Notes under the pieces: generated by a model
What the model saw: only the letters and a program-made list of their open reading frames with translations
Databases searched by the model: none
Told to the model about the DNA's origin: nothing
Part shown: in pieces, positions 8,205 through 17,900 of the stretch
Layout: every line of letters starts with the position of its first letter
Position numbering within the stretch: the first letter of the stretch is position 1
NCBI RefSeq assembly: GCF_007679495.1
Contig: NZ_VEGP01000016.1
Coordinates: 32,732 to 96,731, forward strand
Direction: 5' to 3'
Source: Paenibacillus sp. 32O-W
GTDB taxonomy: Bacteria; Bacillota; Bacilli; Paenibacillales; NBRC-103111
Length of the DNA stretch: 64,000 nucleotides
Translations under genes and position numbers: made by a program

Positions 8205-9365
8205 TCAATAAGTTCCGTCGGTGTTCATAGTCATTTCTTTCGTAACCTTGACAAATTTAGAGTTGCGGATCTTCTCCTGCAGCTTCTCGTAGTACAAGTC
8301 TTCGTCAATGGGCAGTTGAACCCAATCGTCAAGCCAGGAGGACAAATGCATTGCGTTGGATAGCGTTAATCCTTTAATTCCTTCGACTCCGGGGGCTAAC
8401 AGTGGCGTTCCTTTCAGAATGGCATCGGTAAAGTTCTGGGTGATGCCGCTATGCCCGGTTTCTCTGCCGACGATCGGAATTTCGCATTTCCAGCATTCCG
8501 GCTGTCCGAAGCCGCCTTTATATTCCGCATTGAACTGGCGTTCCGATACCCGTAATCTCCAGAAGGTCATAGTGCCGTCTTCAATAACGATTTTGCCGCG
8601 ATCTCCCGTTACTTCATAACGATTCGTTCCCGGCGCTTCGCCTGTAGTTGTTACGAACAGGCCTGTAGCTCCGTTATCGTACTCCACATAAGCCGTCACA
8701 TCGTCCTCTACCTCGATATTGTGGTATTTGCCGAAGGCACAGAAGGCCCTTACCCGAACCGGCATCATGTCGACCGTCCACTGCCACAAATCGAGCTGGT
8801 GCGGATCCTGGTTCAGCAGCACTCCGCCGCCTTCCCCGGCCCAAGTTGCTCTCCAACCGCCGGAATCGTAGTAGCTCTGCGGGCGATACCAATTGGTAAT
8901 AATCCAATTCGTACGGCGGATTTCGCCCAGCTCGCCGGAAGTAACCAAGTCTCTCAGCTTCTGATAGAGCGGATTCGTTCTCTGATTATACATCATCCCG
9001 AAAATTTTATCGGTCTTCCCTGCCGCCTCGTTCATCTCGCGAACCTGCTTGGTATAAACCCCTGCCGGCTTCTCGCACAGCACATGAAGCCCATGCTGAA
9101 ATGCCTGAATCGCCAGCGTCGGGTGATCATAATGCGGGGTCGCAATCAGGACGGCGTCAATTTCTCCGGAAGCATACATAGCCTCTACATTGTCAAACAG
9201 ACGGACCTCTTCGCCCAAATTTTCCTTGGCCCAGGCCAGCCGTTCCGGTCTGTTATCACAAACGGCGGCCAGCTTCGCTCCCTGCACGGTTCCTTGGGCT
9301 AAATACTTCGCATGGGAAGATCCCATATTCCCGATGCCGACAATGCCAAATCGAACCTTATCCAT
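8205..9365 (-). CDS. Gfo/Idh/MocA family NAD(P)-dependent oxidoreductase
   Basis: A 386-residue cytoplasmic sugar or inositol dehydrogenase-like enzyme. The N-terminal Rossmann fold shows FGIVGIGNMGSSHAKYLA (residues 6-23), an acidic residue ends strand 2 (CDNRPERL), and LCEKPAG carries the conserved Lys of the family. The C-terminal alpha/beta domain includes the acidic DQDPHQLDL-like stretch (here NQDPHQLDL), with the Asp and His expected for catalysis. AGGAGGTACC precedes the ATG. It is alone, with no transporter next to it, so the sugar substrate cannot be inferred. The promoter must lie in the 706-base region shared with the divergent glycosyltransferase gene. Confidence 0.88.
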   Translation of the reverse strand: MDKVRFGIVGIGNMGSSHAKYLAQGTVQGAKLAAVCDNRPERLAWAKENLGEEVRLFDNVEAMYASGEIDAVLIATPHYDHPTLAIQAFQHGLHVLCEKPAGVYTKQVREMNEAAGKTDKIFGMMYNQRTNPLYQKLRDLVTSGELGEIRRTNWIITNWYRPQSYYDSGGWRATWAGEGGGVLLNQDPHQLDLWQWTVDMMPVRVRAFCAFGKYHNIEVEDDVTAYVEYDNGATGLFVTTTGEAPGTNRYEVTGDRGKIVIEDGTMTFWRLRVSERQFNAEYKGGFGQPECWKCEIPIVGRETGHSGITQNFTDAILKGTPLLAPGVEGIKGLTLSNAMHLSSWLDDWVQLPIDEDLYYEKLQEKIRNSKFVKVTKEMTMNTDGTY

Positions 9366-10071
9366 AGGTACCTCCTATTCTAATGTTGATTAATAGTTAC
9401 GACTACATTATAAACCATGCCGCCCAGTAAACAAAGAAAAGATAATTTAAGTTTGGGAATCGGCATAAATTAGCCAAGATTAGTATAGATGCCCTAACGA
9501 AAACATCCGGAAAAAAGCAACATGCGTAGACAATAATGTTGAATACCAACATTTAAAACGGGTGTTTGAAAAGAATCTTAACCTAATAAATGGAATTATG
9601 GTAGAATAACCAGTATAATCAAGGTCTTTTTTTGAAATAATTGACAATAGCCTTCCTCAATTTCCTGCCGCTTATGATGGACTTAAGAAAAAATTTAGGA
9701 TTTGATAGGCAATTCGTTTAACATTTTGTATTAAAATAAGAAGTAGAAGAAAACAATTACCCCACGAAGTGACGTGAGGCCTTCGATTCGTATCATCTGC
9801 GGGGAACTCCCGAACTATATAGTGTACTCAAGTATCTAGGATTCCTTTTGGAACCGTCGAATCATTTCTTAATATTGAACTTAAGCTTTCGATGTGAAAT
9901 TTAAACCGCTGGGGCTGACAAACGTCTCATCCACATAAATTATTGATCGTCCACATCATGGCAACCCGACCTAAGTCTAGGTTTATAAATGGTCTTAAGT
10001 CAATACCGTGACATCCAAAAGTATTTTACAATAAGTGCAATGAGAATTGTTGCAAATGGGGTGTTCTTGAA
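9366..10071. other. Long gene-free divergent intergenic region
   Basis: These 706 bases lie between two divergent genes. They are AT-rich and hold one copy of the palindromic repeat family (9760-9813, annotated separately). I see no coding region, RNA gene or well-spaced sigma-A promoter that I would defend. Confidence 0.6.
9760..9813 (+). repeat. Dispersed palindromic repeat, copy 1 (divergent)
   Basis: Starts CCCCACGAAGTGACG, contains GGCCTTCGATTCGTAT and ends CTGCGGGGAACTCCCGAA. It shares the layout of the copies at 35883 and 57111 (CCCCAC...CCTTCG...GCGGGGA..CCCGAA) but has diverged in the middle. The outer parts pair CCCCAC with GCGGGG-like sequence. Confidence 0.7.
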
Positions 10072-11253
10072 GTGAACGGAAAACAACAGCATAGAATTTT
10101 GATATTATCCGGCGAGTTCGGAGATGGACATAAACAAGCCGCTAAAGCCATTCTGGAAGCTTCTCGACTTTACGGCCCTGATGTACAGGTGAAGATTGTT
10201 GATTTTATGGAATGGAATTACACAAAACTTCATAACATCGGCAAGTTTTGCTATGCGCAATGGGTCAAACATTTCCCTAACGTATACGGCTTCTTTTTTC
10301 AAAAAACACGAACGGACAATTCTTTGTCGCAATTATTTAAGAAAATCAAATTGTTTGATCTCAATCGTATGATAAAATTGTTAGAGGAGGAGCGGCCTAC
10401 GGTAGTAGTCAGCACATTTCCTCCGGCGGCTGCGGCTATGTCATTGCTGAAAAGCCACGGACTGACCCAGGTACCCACCGTTACGACAATTACGGATCAT
10501 ACGGATCATAGCTATTGGATCCATCCGTATACCGACCGTTATCTGGTAGGCTCCGATGTAGTGCGCGATGCCCTGCTGAGGCATCATGTGCATGAGTATC
10601 AAATCTCGATAACCGGCATCCCCGTTCGCCCTCATTTTTCCCAGGAGATGAACCGGGAGGAATTAAGACGTAAATATGGAATTGATCCATCGATTCCGAC
10701 GGTTCTTATTATGGGCGGAGGACTGGGTATGATCGGTAAGGAATCGACCTCTCTTCTATGGTCTGACCTGCTGCATCCCGATCCGGTGCAATTCATCGTC
10801 GTCTGCGGCCATAACGAGAAGCTCAGGCAGTATTTGGAGTCGGAAACGGTTCATTCCCCTCATCGGGTTATGTTAACCGGGTATATCGACTATGTTCACG
10901 AACTGATGGGTCTATCCGATATTGTCATAACGAAGCCAGGCGGACTGACCACATCCGAAGCGGTAGCTCAGCAGCTTCCAATGCTGCTGTATAAGCCGCT
11001 TCCGGGACAAGAACAGGACAACGCGGCGTACTGGGTTCGTTCCGGAGTGGCGATTCTTGCCAGGAAGGAAGCCGAGCTGCATGCCCAGCTGTCCCACGTT
11101 CTCCGCCATCCGCAACTGTTAAGGGACATGCGGATCAAAGCCGGAACGTTCGGAGCCAAGAATGCGGCGCTTAACGCCGTGGATGAAATTCTCCGGACGG
11201 AAACTTCCTGGAACGCTTATCAGCCTCCGGAAGCCGTTTACGCCGTCCGCTGA
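10072..11253 (+). CDS. UgtP-like diacylglycerol glycosyltransferase
   Basis: A 393-residue GT28-type enzyme of the MGDG synthase/processive diacylglycerol glucosyltransferase family, which transfers glucose from UDP-glucose to diacylglycerol at the inner face of the membrane to make glycolipids. The N-terminal MGDG-synthase domain has GEFGDGHKQAAKAI (residues 15-28). The C-terminal nucleotide-binding half shows MGGGLGM and the signature KPGGLTTSEA near residue 287. Translation starts at a GTG behind a modest GGGG site. The gene ends 36 bases before the deacetylase gene, so both probably form one envelope operon. Acceptor and number of sugars added are unknown. Confidence 0.85.
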   Translation: MNGKQQHRILILSGEFGDGHKQAAKAILEASRLYGPDVQVKIVDFMEWNYTKLHNIGKFCYAQWVKHFPNVYGFFFQKTRTDNSLSQLFKKIKLFDLNRMIKLLEEERPTVVVSTFPPAAAAMSLLKSHGLTQVPTVTTITDHTDHSYWIHPYTDRYLVGSDVVRDALLRHHVHEYQISITGIPVRPHFSQEMNREELRRKYGIDPSIPTVLIMGGGLGMIGKESTSLLWSDLLHPDPVQFIVVCGHNEKLRQYLESETVHSPHRVMLTGYIDYVHELMGLSDIVITKPGGLTTSEAVAQQLPMLLYKPLPGQEQDNAAYWVRSGVAILARKEAELHAQLSHVLRHPQLLRDMRIKAGTFGAKNAALNAVDEILRTETSWNAYQPPEAVYAVR

Positions 11254-11289
11254 CTGTATTAATTTTCCTTAGTGAAGGGGTTAAGGGAA

Positions 11290-12585
11290 ATGAGAGAGAA
11301 AATATTGTGGGTAGGGTTAACCTTCCTTGGACTGTATATGATCCTGCCATGGATCATATCACGCGTCTTCGGTTGGGGAATCCACCGCAAGGGCAGCAAG
11401 CTTAAGCAGGTGGCCCTGACTTTTGATGACGGTCCCGATCCTAATTACACACCCAAGCTACTGGATCTACTGAACCAGTACAATATCAAGGCCACATTCT
11501 TTGTGCTGGGCTCCAAAGCGGAGCGAAATCCGGACTTGATCCGCAGAATTCATCAGGAAGGACATCAAATTGGCATTCATAACTATACCCATAAGTCCAA
11601 TTGGCTGATGACCCCCCGCAAAGTAAGAAAAGACCACGTTGATCGTTCCGCCGACATTGTTGAGCGGATTACGGGCGTTCGCCCAACTTATTACCGCCCC
11701 CCTTGGGGGATTCTTAACTTGGGCGACTTTCTGCTGCGCCGGCAGTACTCGATTGTCTTATGGTCGCTAATGGCCCGCGACTGGAATGCCAAAGCGGCCA
11801 AGCAGAAATTGAAGAAGCTTCTGCTCACCCGGGTGACGGACGGATCGGTCATCCTGCTCCATGACAGCGGTGATACCTTCGGAGCCGATGAAGAGGCACC
11901 GCATTATATGCTCGAGGCACTGAAGGAGACTTTGGCGGAGTGGGATCATTCCTTCGAATTCGTTCGAGTGGATCAGATGTTTCCCGAAACGAAGAAGGCC
12001 GTCCCCGCTGCCGGCGAACTCGGCTTCATCAGACGCCTGATGCTGTCCGCCTGGTTATTGTGGGAGCGGTGCTTTGTCCGGTTATTTCATATTGTTCCTG
12101 TTTCCGAGGAGGACTCTCTCCTCCAATTGCGCTGCCGAGAATACTATGGCAGCCCGATCAAGCTGAATGATGGCGTTATTATTTCCAAAGGGGACCGGAT
12201 CGCCGAACTGCATTTCAATAACGATTTGCTCGTTCAGTTGACCAGCCAGTCGAAGAGCTCGGTGCATCTGGCTATCCAAATGATCCGGCGGACAGAAGCG
12301 ATGCTTCCGAGAATTCTGTACTTATTACAAAATGATCCTCAATATAAAGACGTCAAAGGGCTGTACGGAATAAGCCTCATTCACCGGGGCACCAGCCAGC
12401 TTGGATTTACCGTCATTGATCTGCCCAAAGGAATGTTCTCCTTTGCTACGCAATACTATCTTAAATTTATGATGTATGTTCTTCACCCGCAAGGCCGGGA
12501 TAGACTAAGAACCAAGAATGAGCTTCTGGTTCCGAAAATTATCGCCATCTCTACCCGCGAGCTGGAAAACCGGTATATTGCATAA
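11290..12585 (+). CDS. Polysaccharide deacetylase (NodB domain) with YkoP-like C-terminal domain
   Basis: A 431-residue membrane-anchored enzyme that would remove N-acetyl groups from a cell wall or surface glycan. Residues 5-25 form a membrane helix. The NodB domain (about 30-225) has TFDDGPDPNYTPKLL (catalytic Asp and metal Asp), the metal pair in HNYTHKS, RPPWG, and LHDSG with the catalytic His. The C-terminal 190 residues resemble YkoP, a Bacillus protein of unknown role encoded beside such enzymes. I chose ATG 11290 because AAGGGG lies nine bases upstream; GTG 11272 is the alternative. It follows the glycosyltransferase gene and is convergent with the kinase at 12692. Confidence 0.85.
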   Translation: MREKILWVGLTFLGLYMILPWIISRVFGWGIHRKGSKLKQVALTFDDGPDPNYTPKLLDLLNQYNIKATFFVLGSKAERNPDLIRRIHQEGHQIGIHNYTHKSNWLMTPRKVRKDHVDRSADIVERITGVRPTYYRPPWGILNLGDFLLRRQYSIVLWSLMARDWNAKAAKQKLKKLLLTRVTDGSVILLHDSGDTFGADEEAPHYMLEALKETLAEWDHSFEFVRVDQMFPETKKAVPAAGELGFIRRLMLSAWLLWERCFVRLFHIVPVSEEDSLLQLRCREYYGSPIKLNDGVIISKGDRIAELHFNNDLLVQLTSQSKSSVHLAIQMIRRTEAMLPRILYLLQNDPQYKDVKGLYGISLIHRGTSQLGFTVIDLPKGMFSFATQYYLKFMMYVLHPQGRDRLRTKNELLVPKIIAISTRELENRYIA

Positions 12586-12672
12586 TCACCGAACGCCCCA
12601 AGCTCATATTGGCAGCAAGGATAAATGGCTGCCGCCTTCCTGAAAAGGCGCGTTTATCGGTGAATAAACAGA

Positions 12673-12710
12673 AAGAACCTCGTTTCCTGATTCAGGATTG
12701 CGAGGTTCTT
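12673..12710. terminator. Bidirectional terminator between convergent genes
   Basis: AAGAACCTCG (12673-12682) and CGAGGTTCTT (12701-12710) form a perfect 10 bp stem that overlaps the stop codon of the minus-strand kinase gene. A second weaker hairpin, GGCAGC/GCTGCC, lies at 12611-12633. Confidence 0.75.
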
Positions 12711-14593
12711 CCGTTTATCGGCAAGCTTCCCTGCTTTTCTTTAACTCTGCTGCGAAGCGGCAGTTTAATGACGACCATTGTCCCTCGTTGGGGGCGGCTG
12801 AACATACCGAGCTCCCCTCCGTGCTCTTCTACAATCTTGTGGCTAATGGCCAGTCCCAATCCTGTACCGTTAGCCTTGGTCGTAAAGAAGGGCATACTGA
12901 GACTCGGCAAATCATTAACGTCTATCCCGACTCCTTCATCCATAAATTGGATCTGTACCCCATCCCGTTCCCGGAGGACCGCTACCTCCATATTGCCGCC
13001 TTCGGGCATAGCCTCGATCCCGTTTCTAAGAATGTTGACGAAGACTTGCTTGAGCCGATTGGCATCGCACCAAATCAATAGCGGCTCTTCCTCCTCATTC
13101 CGGAAATGAATATGGATGGGCTGTTCCGTGGACTGGCTCCGGAATAAAGCAACGACCGATTTCAACACAAGAATCAAATCATATTTCTCAAAAGTAGGAG
13201 GCTGCGTTCTCGACAAGTATAACAATTCACTTAAAATTTCATTAATCCGATTAACCTCTTCCAGCATTAGAGGCACCGTATCCCTCTTGTTGGGCTGCTT
13301 GTTCATCAATTGGAGATTTCCGGAGATGACTGTCAGCGGGTTCCGGATTTCATGAGCTATACCGGTCGCTAACTGGCCTACCAGAGACAGCTTCTCGGTA
13401 TATCTCAGCCGGTTAATCATGTGGAACGATTTGCGGATCAGCACAATCACGAGGCATAGAACCAACAGCAGCATTCCCAGATAGGAAATCGAAGGAATAT
13501 TCATACCGAAAAACATGCTGTCCAAGATGTCTATGCTTCCTGCCAGGCTGAAGCACACCGTTCCCAGCAGCACAATCTGCGCTTCCCTGTTTCTCCTGAA
13601 GGAAAGAATCGACAAGTATACAATAGTTACCGCCATAGTGACGAACAATAACAACTGATAGTAAAACAGCCCCGTCAGCAAATGCACCTTCCCTATATAA
13701 GCCGATGAGATATAGACGAGACCATATAACAGGTGGACCTTCCAAAGCCATTTCATGGGCCGGACGCTTTGGGAATCCTCAAACAACTGAATAATTAGAA
13801 TGATGGCCGAGGCCATTCCGGCTATCAAGGAAACCAGCTCCAGATACATCCATACCTGAGGGTTATCGTAATAAAAATAAATAATCGTCGTCCGGCAGAT
13901 CGTATACAGGCCGAAGCTGATCGCGAACCCGCCGAAGGACAGAAACGGCTTGAGCCGCAATTTATAGAACGGATATAGCGACAGCAGCCCGGCAATGATG
14001 TAAAAGCAGCCAAGTATGAAGCGGGCCGCCTGCTGCTTATGCAGTGAGAGAATATAATCCGAATAACCCGTCAATTCGGGGTAATCCAGCATTCCTATAT
14101 TGGGCGACCCGGAATATATCTTAATATAAAGTGTTCCACCCTCTTGCTCCGCCGGGAGCAGCACTACCCTTTCCGGAGTCCCTTGATAAGCGTTATAGCC
14201 TCTATTATCGACGTCCCCATACTGATATACCAGCTGTTCATTGACGTAAACCTTGAAATTTTCATATATTTGGATAATCAGACTCGGATCTTTCCATGAG
14301 ATGGCCGGAAGTGTCGTTCTCAGCCATAGTACATTCCAGTCCCCTCTTCCGGGAAGATTCATCGTCTGTTGAGCGGGGAGCCAATGGCTATCGTGGATTC
14401 CTTCCTGATCCGCACTGCTCTCCCACTGTAAATCTCCATCAGAGCCAATGGGGAAATCCCCCCAGTAATACTCCCACTCCGTCAATGGAAGGCGATCTGC
14501 TATTTCAGCATCTGCCCGTATGAACAAGAAACCAATGCAAACCACACCGGCAAATAAAATGAATATTCGGATAAATTTACTCCATCGTCTCAT
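12692..14593 (-). CDS. Orphan sensor histidine kinase with 7TMR-DISM sensor
   Basis: A 633-residue membrane kinase. After an N-terminal helix (residues 8-25), an extracellular beta-sandwich of the 7TMR-DISM extracellular type spans about 35-185; seven helices follow (about 190-390). The cytoplasmic part has a HisKA domain with GIAHEIRNPLTVISGNL (phospho-acceptor His414), typical of the Spo0A-phosphorelay kinases (KinA-E class), then an ATPase domain with VNILRNGIEAMPEGG, DEGVGI and GTGLGLAISHKI. No response regulator is adjacent, as is usual for sporulation kinases. The extracellular domain suggests that it binds a carbohydrate or other small ligand. The sporulation role is inference. Confidence 0.87.
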   Translation of the reverse strand: MRRWSKFIRIFILFAGVVCIGFLFIRADAEIADRLPLTEWEYYWGDFPIGSDGDLQWESSADQEGIHDSHWLPAQQTMNLPGRGDWNVLWLRTTLPAISWKDPSLIIQIYENFKVYVNEQLVYQYGDVDNRGYNAYQGTPERVVLLPAEQEGGTLYIKIYSGSPNIGMLDYPELTGYSDYILSLHKQQAARFILGCFYIIAGLLSLYPFYKLRLKPFLSFGGFAISFGLYTICRTTIIYFYYDNPQVWMYLELVSLIAGMASAIILIIQLFEDSQSVRPMKWLWKVHLLYGLVYISSAYIGKVHLLTGLFYYQLLLFVTMAVTIVYLSILSFRRNREAQIVLLGTVCFSLAGSIDILDSMFFGMNIPSISYLGMLLLVLCLVIVLIRKSFHMINRLRYTEKLSLVGQLATGIAHEIRNPLTVISGNLQLMNKQPNKRDTVPLMLEEVNRINEILSELLYLSRTQPPTFEKYDLILVLKSVVALFRSQSTEQPIHIHFRNEEEEPLLIWCDANRLKQVFVNILRNGIEAMPEGGNMEVAVLRERDGVQIQFMDEGVGIDVNDLPSLSMPFFTTKANGTGLGLAISHKIVEEHGGELGMFSRPQRGTMVVIKLPLRSRVKEKQGSLPINGRTSQS

Positions 14594-14840
14594 TTCGGGG
14601 ACTCCGTCTCATACAGATGATAATGGGTTTAAAGCATCGATTAGATTAAGTGGATATGTGCATTGTTCGACACAATTTTACAAAATCCTTCTTATTCCAC
14701 CATTAAGGTTTTCTTTTCGACATTTATAGAATAAATCAGCAGCCATTCTAGAAAGCTGTACCTCCACGTTGAAGGTGTTGAACCGACTGTTTCATGTAAA
14801 ATTCTTCATTCTAGAAATTGGATAATTTTGAAATTTACGA

Positions 14841-14869
14841 TTGAATACTTCCGTTTTATATACTATATT
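14841..14869 (+). promoter_or_regulatory. Candidate sigma-A promoter of the SLH hydrolase gene
   Basis: TTGAAT (14841-14846) and TATATT (14864-14869) are separated by 17 bases. A start near 14876 would give a leader of about 85 bases containing two palindromes. Confidence 0.5.
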
Positions 14870-14880
14870 CTAACAAAGGG

Positions 14881-14931
14881 GTGAAATAATGTTTCACAAT
14901 TTTATGCAGTTAACTAAATTTAATAACTGCA
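14881..14931 (+). promoter_or_regulatory. Two palindromes in the leader of the SLH hydrolase gene
   Basis: GTGAAATAATGTTTCAC (14881-14897) has GTGAAA/TTTCAC arms, and TGCAGTTA (14905-14912) pairs with TAACTGCA (14924-14931). They lie between the candidate promoter and the ribosome site GGGGAGGG. They could be RNA hairpins that stabilise the long mRNA, or protein binding sites. The rest of the 14594-14959 gap is AT-rich and holds nothing else I can name. Confidence 0.5.
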
Positions 14932-14959
14932 CAAGTGAAAGATGGGGAGGGAATAAGCA

Positions 14960-17900
14960 TTGGCGAAGTGGTTTCATCAAACCAAAAGTACGATCTCGCT
15001 TGTTATGGTTTCAGTACTTTTACTTTCCGTTTTTGTAAGCGGTGCCAATTTTGTTGCAGCTAGTTCCGCATCCACCAATGATGATTCAGTTACTATGGCT
15101 ACATACGGCCTGACGCAAACAGCCGATGAGGAATCGGTCACCAAGACTACATACGGCCAACCAACTCCTTCAATTGTTCGAGTAGTCGAAGATTTCGGGA
15201 ATGAGAACGTCACAGCTTCTTTTATAAAAGCCACGGGAAATTTAGAATCGGCAAGCCGACCGGAGCCGGTTCTCTATGGCAATCATTCGGCCAAACTAAC
15301 CTATAACCTGGTCCAAGAAAGCGGTACGGCAGCCGCATATGTAAACTTCTTGGATCCTGGAACTTCAGATTCCAGAACTTTAGAAGGCAAGCCGACCAAG
15401 CTGGGCCTGTGGGTATACGGAGACGGCAATAATAAACATTGGCTCCGTGCAGAGTTCAATACGGGTTACGTTGCCGATTTTACATCAAGCTCGGGCTTTA
15501 ACTGGAAGGGATGGAAATACGTGACCGTCAACATTCCCCAACAGCTGACCAAACCGGAATTTACAGATCCGATTAAACTTCGCCGGATCTATATAGCACA
15601 AACCAACGATCTGAATAAAACGGCGGGAACCGCCTACTTCGATCGTGTAAGCGTATTCTACGGCGATACGGGAGGGTTATACGGATTAGATCTGCTTGGA
15701 TTGACTCCGATGAAGACCGGCGAAACTCAAACCGCACAAGTCTTCGAGACACGTGAAGGGTATACCGCTCCTCAATTAGTTCAGGGGCCGATAGTGTTCA
15801 CAAGCAGTGACGAAAATGTCGCCACCGTGGATGAGAATGGGACCGTTACTGCGATAAGCAAGGGGGTAACGACCATTACAGCGTCCTATGGTGTTTTTGA
15901 CGCAACCTATGAATTGATCGTAACCGATGATGACCCGTTTGTGGAACATCTTGATTTGATCGGGGCCGCCGAATTGCAGATGTTTGAGCAAGCTCAAACG
16001 GAGCTGTTCGCTACCTTCAGGGGGGTGTCCGAGCCTGTGCGAATTCTGACCGGAGTCACATATTCAAGCAGCGATGAGAAAGTGGCAACGATCGATGAGA
16101 ATGGGCTTATAGAGGCCCATTCCATAGGGAGAACGACTCTAACCGCATCCTACAGAAACCAATCGGATACTCTCGAGCTTAGCGTCGGAATACCGATTCC
16201 AATCCTGCAAAGTATCAAGTTAACCGGACTTACGGCTATGGAGATTGGCGATTCGAAACAAGCCAAGGTGATAGGAACCTACAATATCGAACCTTTTGAA
16301 GTTGAGCTTAAGGAGGGCGTCACCTTTACTTCCAGCAACCCAAGTGTAGCCGCCATTGACGAAAACGGATGGATTCAAGGAAAATCGCTGGGCATTTCCA
16401 TCATTACCGCAAAGTATGGCGGCAAGAACGCCACTTATACTGTCGTCGTGAACAATCCCGATCTTCAGCCGCCCAAAAGAGAGCTGCGGGCCGCTTGGAT
16501 TTCGACCGTAGAAAGGATCGACTGGCCCAAATCAAACGATCCTGAGCAGCAAAAACAGGATTTCATCGACCTGCTCGATTTTCATCAATCGCTTGGCATG
16601 AATGCGGTGGTCGTACAAGTGAAACCGACGGCCGATGCCTTCTATTCATCGGAACTGGCTCCTTGGTCCCATTGGATCACCGGAGTCCAAGGGAAGGATC
16701 CCGGGTACGATCCGTTAGCGTTTATGATCGAGGAAGCGCATAAGCGCAATCTTGAATTCCATGCCTGGTTCAATCCGTATCGGATCAGCATGAATACGGA
16801 TATGGACAAATTAGTCGAAAACCACCCGGCACGCCAGAACCCGGATTGGGTCATGTCCTATGGCGGCAAATTGTATTACGATCCGGGCGTCCCGGAGGCC
16901 ATTCAATATATAACGGATAGCGTCATGGAAGTCGTAAAAAAATACGATGTCGACGGCGTTCATTTCGATGACTATTTCTACCCGAATCGATTTGACGGAG
17001 AAGGCTTCCCCGACCAAGCGACATATGACAAGTACGGAAAGGATTATCCCGGGGATATTAATGCTTGGCGCAGGCATAATGTAGATACTCTAATCTATAA
17101 CCTGAGCCGGGAAATTAAGAAGGAAAAGAATTACGTGAAATTTGGCATTAGCCCGTTCGGTGTATGGCGTAATAAAAGCGTAGATCCCGACGGATCGAAC
17201 ACGAACGCCGGACAGCCAAGCTACGATAATCTCCATGCGGATATTCGCAAGTGGGTTATTGGAGGCTGGATAGACTATGTTGCTCCGCAAATCTATTGGA
17301 GCTTCGGGTTTGCCCCTGCGGCGTATGAAATTCTGGTGGACTGGTGGAGTGAACTCATTGAGGAGCATAACGCCAATACTCATCTTTATATCGGTCATGC
17401 CGATTATAAAGTAGGCTCGGACGCTAACTTTACGGATCCTTACGAGATCCCGAATCAATTGATTTATAACTTAAACTACGAGCAAGTAAAGGGCAGCATC
17501 CACTTTACGACAAGGGATTTGATAGGAAAGCCGGATTTAAGGAATAAGATCGCCGAGGTCTATAAATACCCGTCACTCGTTCCGGTCATGCCCTGGTTGG
17601 AAACAGAGGCGCCTGAAGCACCCGCTATAGAAGCGTTCTCTCTTCTGAGCGGCATTCAGTTGAACTGGACAGATACGGATGACAGCACGGCCTATTATGT
17701 CATCTACCGTGCTTCCGGCGATCAAGTGCCGGACAGGAATAATCCTGCTCATATTTTAACTACAATGCGCAAGTCCGATCTGGCCTCCTATGTCGACCGG
17801 GATGTGACCTTGGGCAAGACGTATACCTATGCGGTAACAGCGGTTGACCGATTGCATAATGAAAGTGAATTCAGCGAACCAAGGACGGTAACCGCGACAG

